NCBI GenBank assembly: GCA_947175245.1
Contig: CAMWLW010000013.1
Span: forward strand, 1-43,345
Direction of reading: 5' to 3'
Source of the DNA: an uncultured Bacteroidales bacterium
Lineage (GTDB): Bacteria; Bacteroidota; Bacteroidia; Bacteroidales; Muribaculaceae
DNA: 43,345 nt
The notes beneath the pieces are model-generated. The model saw only the letters and a program-made list of their open reading frames with translations. It searched no databases and was not told the DNA's origin. The translations under genes were made by a program, and so were the position numbers. The first letter of the stretch is position 1; each line of letters starts with the position of its first letter. Shown here in pieces: positions 42,559 through 43,345 of this stretch.

Positions 42559-42582
42559 GACTATATACTTATTTATGATTAG

Positions 42583-43345
<763 letters not shown>

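Overview
The window is 43.3 kb of a Bacteroidota chromosome, almost certainly order Bacteroidales and plausibly a Muribaculaceae-like gut commensal. This rests on several points. Intergenic regions repeatedly show the Bacteroidetes promoter signature TAnnTTTG with a TTG or TTTG about 19-21 bp upstream. Start codons lack Shine-Dalgarno sites. Several gene families are typical of the group (DUF4923, DUF4250, DUF1015, NspC, Bacteroidales-type TrkH/TrkA, a MenDBCE cluster next to purA and a Fur-family gene). Genes are tightly packed, with many ATGA or TAATG overlaps. I see no insertion sequence, prophage, integrase, CRISPR array, tRNA or rRNA. The content is core chromosome rather than a mobile island.

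Layout. 1-3.2 kb (+): the end of an outer-membrane TolC gene, then a response regulator without an AAA+ domain and its histidine kinase. 3.3-6.0 kb (-): pyruvate phosphate dikinase. 6.2-7.6 kb (+): an RlmD-type 23S rRNA methyltransferase, whose bidirectional terminator also ends a strongly structured, apparently uncharacterised RNA read leftward from a consensus promoter near 7.9 kb. 8.1-13.7 kb (+): a complete tripartite efflux operon (ATPase, two MacB-like permeases, membrane-fusion protein, TolC). 13.9-14.6 kb (+): a Crp/Fnr-type regulator. 14.6-20.9 kb (-): one gene run, fur-like, purA, menD, menB, menC, menE. 21.0-24.2 kb (-): a DEDDh exonuclease, a MATE exporter and an ion channel with a non-canonical filter. 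24.3-25.5 kb (+): a secreted alpha/beta hydrolase.

25.6-31.5 kb (+): DsbD, MazG, a small secreted unknown, topoisomerase III, a Nudix hydrolase and a 53-residue Cys-rich membrane protein. A promoter and hairpin/U-run leader precede dsbD. 31.6-36.5 kb (-): DUF4250, a UvrD/PcrA helicase, carboxynorspermidine decarboxylase and a DUF1015 protein. 36.5-37.2 kb: an AT-rich gap holding a GC-richer unexplained island, a 60-residue membrane-protein gene with its own promoter, and a startless reading-frame remnant. 37.2-42.3 kb (+): polyprenyl synthetase, TatD, a DUF4923 secreted protein, then TrkH and TrkA. 42.3-43.3 kb (-): a Dabb-domain protein and an ABC-F protein cut by the window edge.

Functional themes are menaquinone synthesis (menDBCE plus a prenyl-chain synthase), membrane export, potassium handling, envelope thiol redox, and DNA/nucleotide housekeeping. 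The most interesting unexplained signals are non-coding: the structured RNA at 7.6-7.9 kb, the terminator-like leader of dsbD, the leader hairpin of the fur-purA-men run, and the inverted repeat in front of the ion-channel start. All functional statements come from reading motifs in the sequence; no database search was possible.
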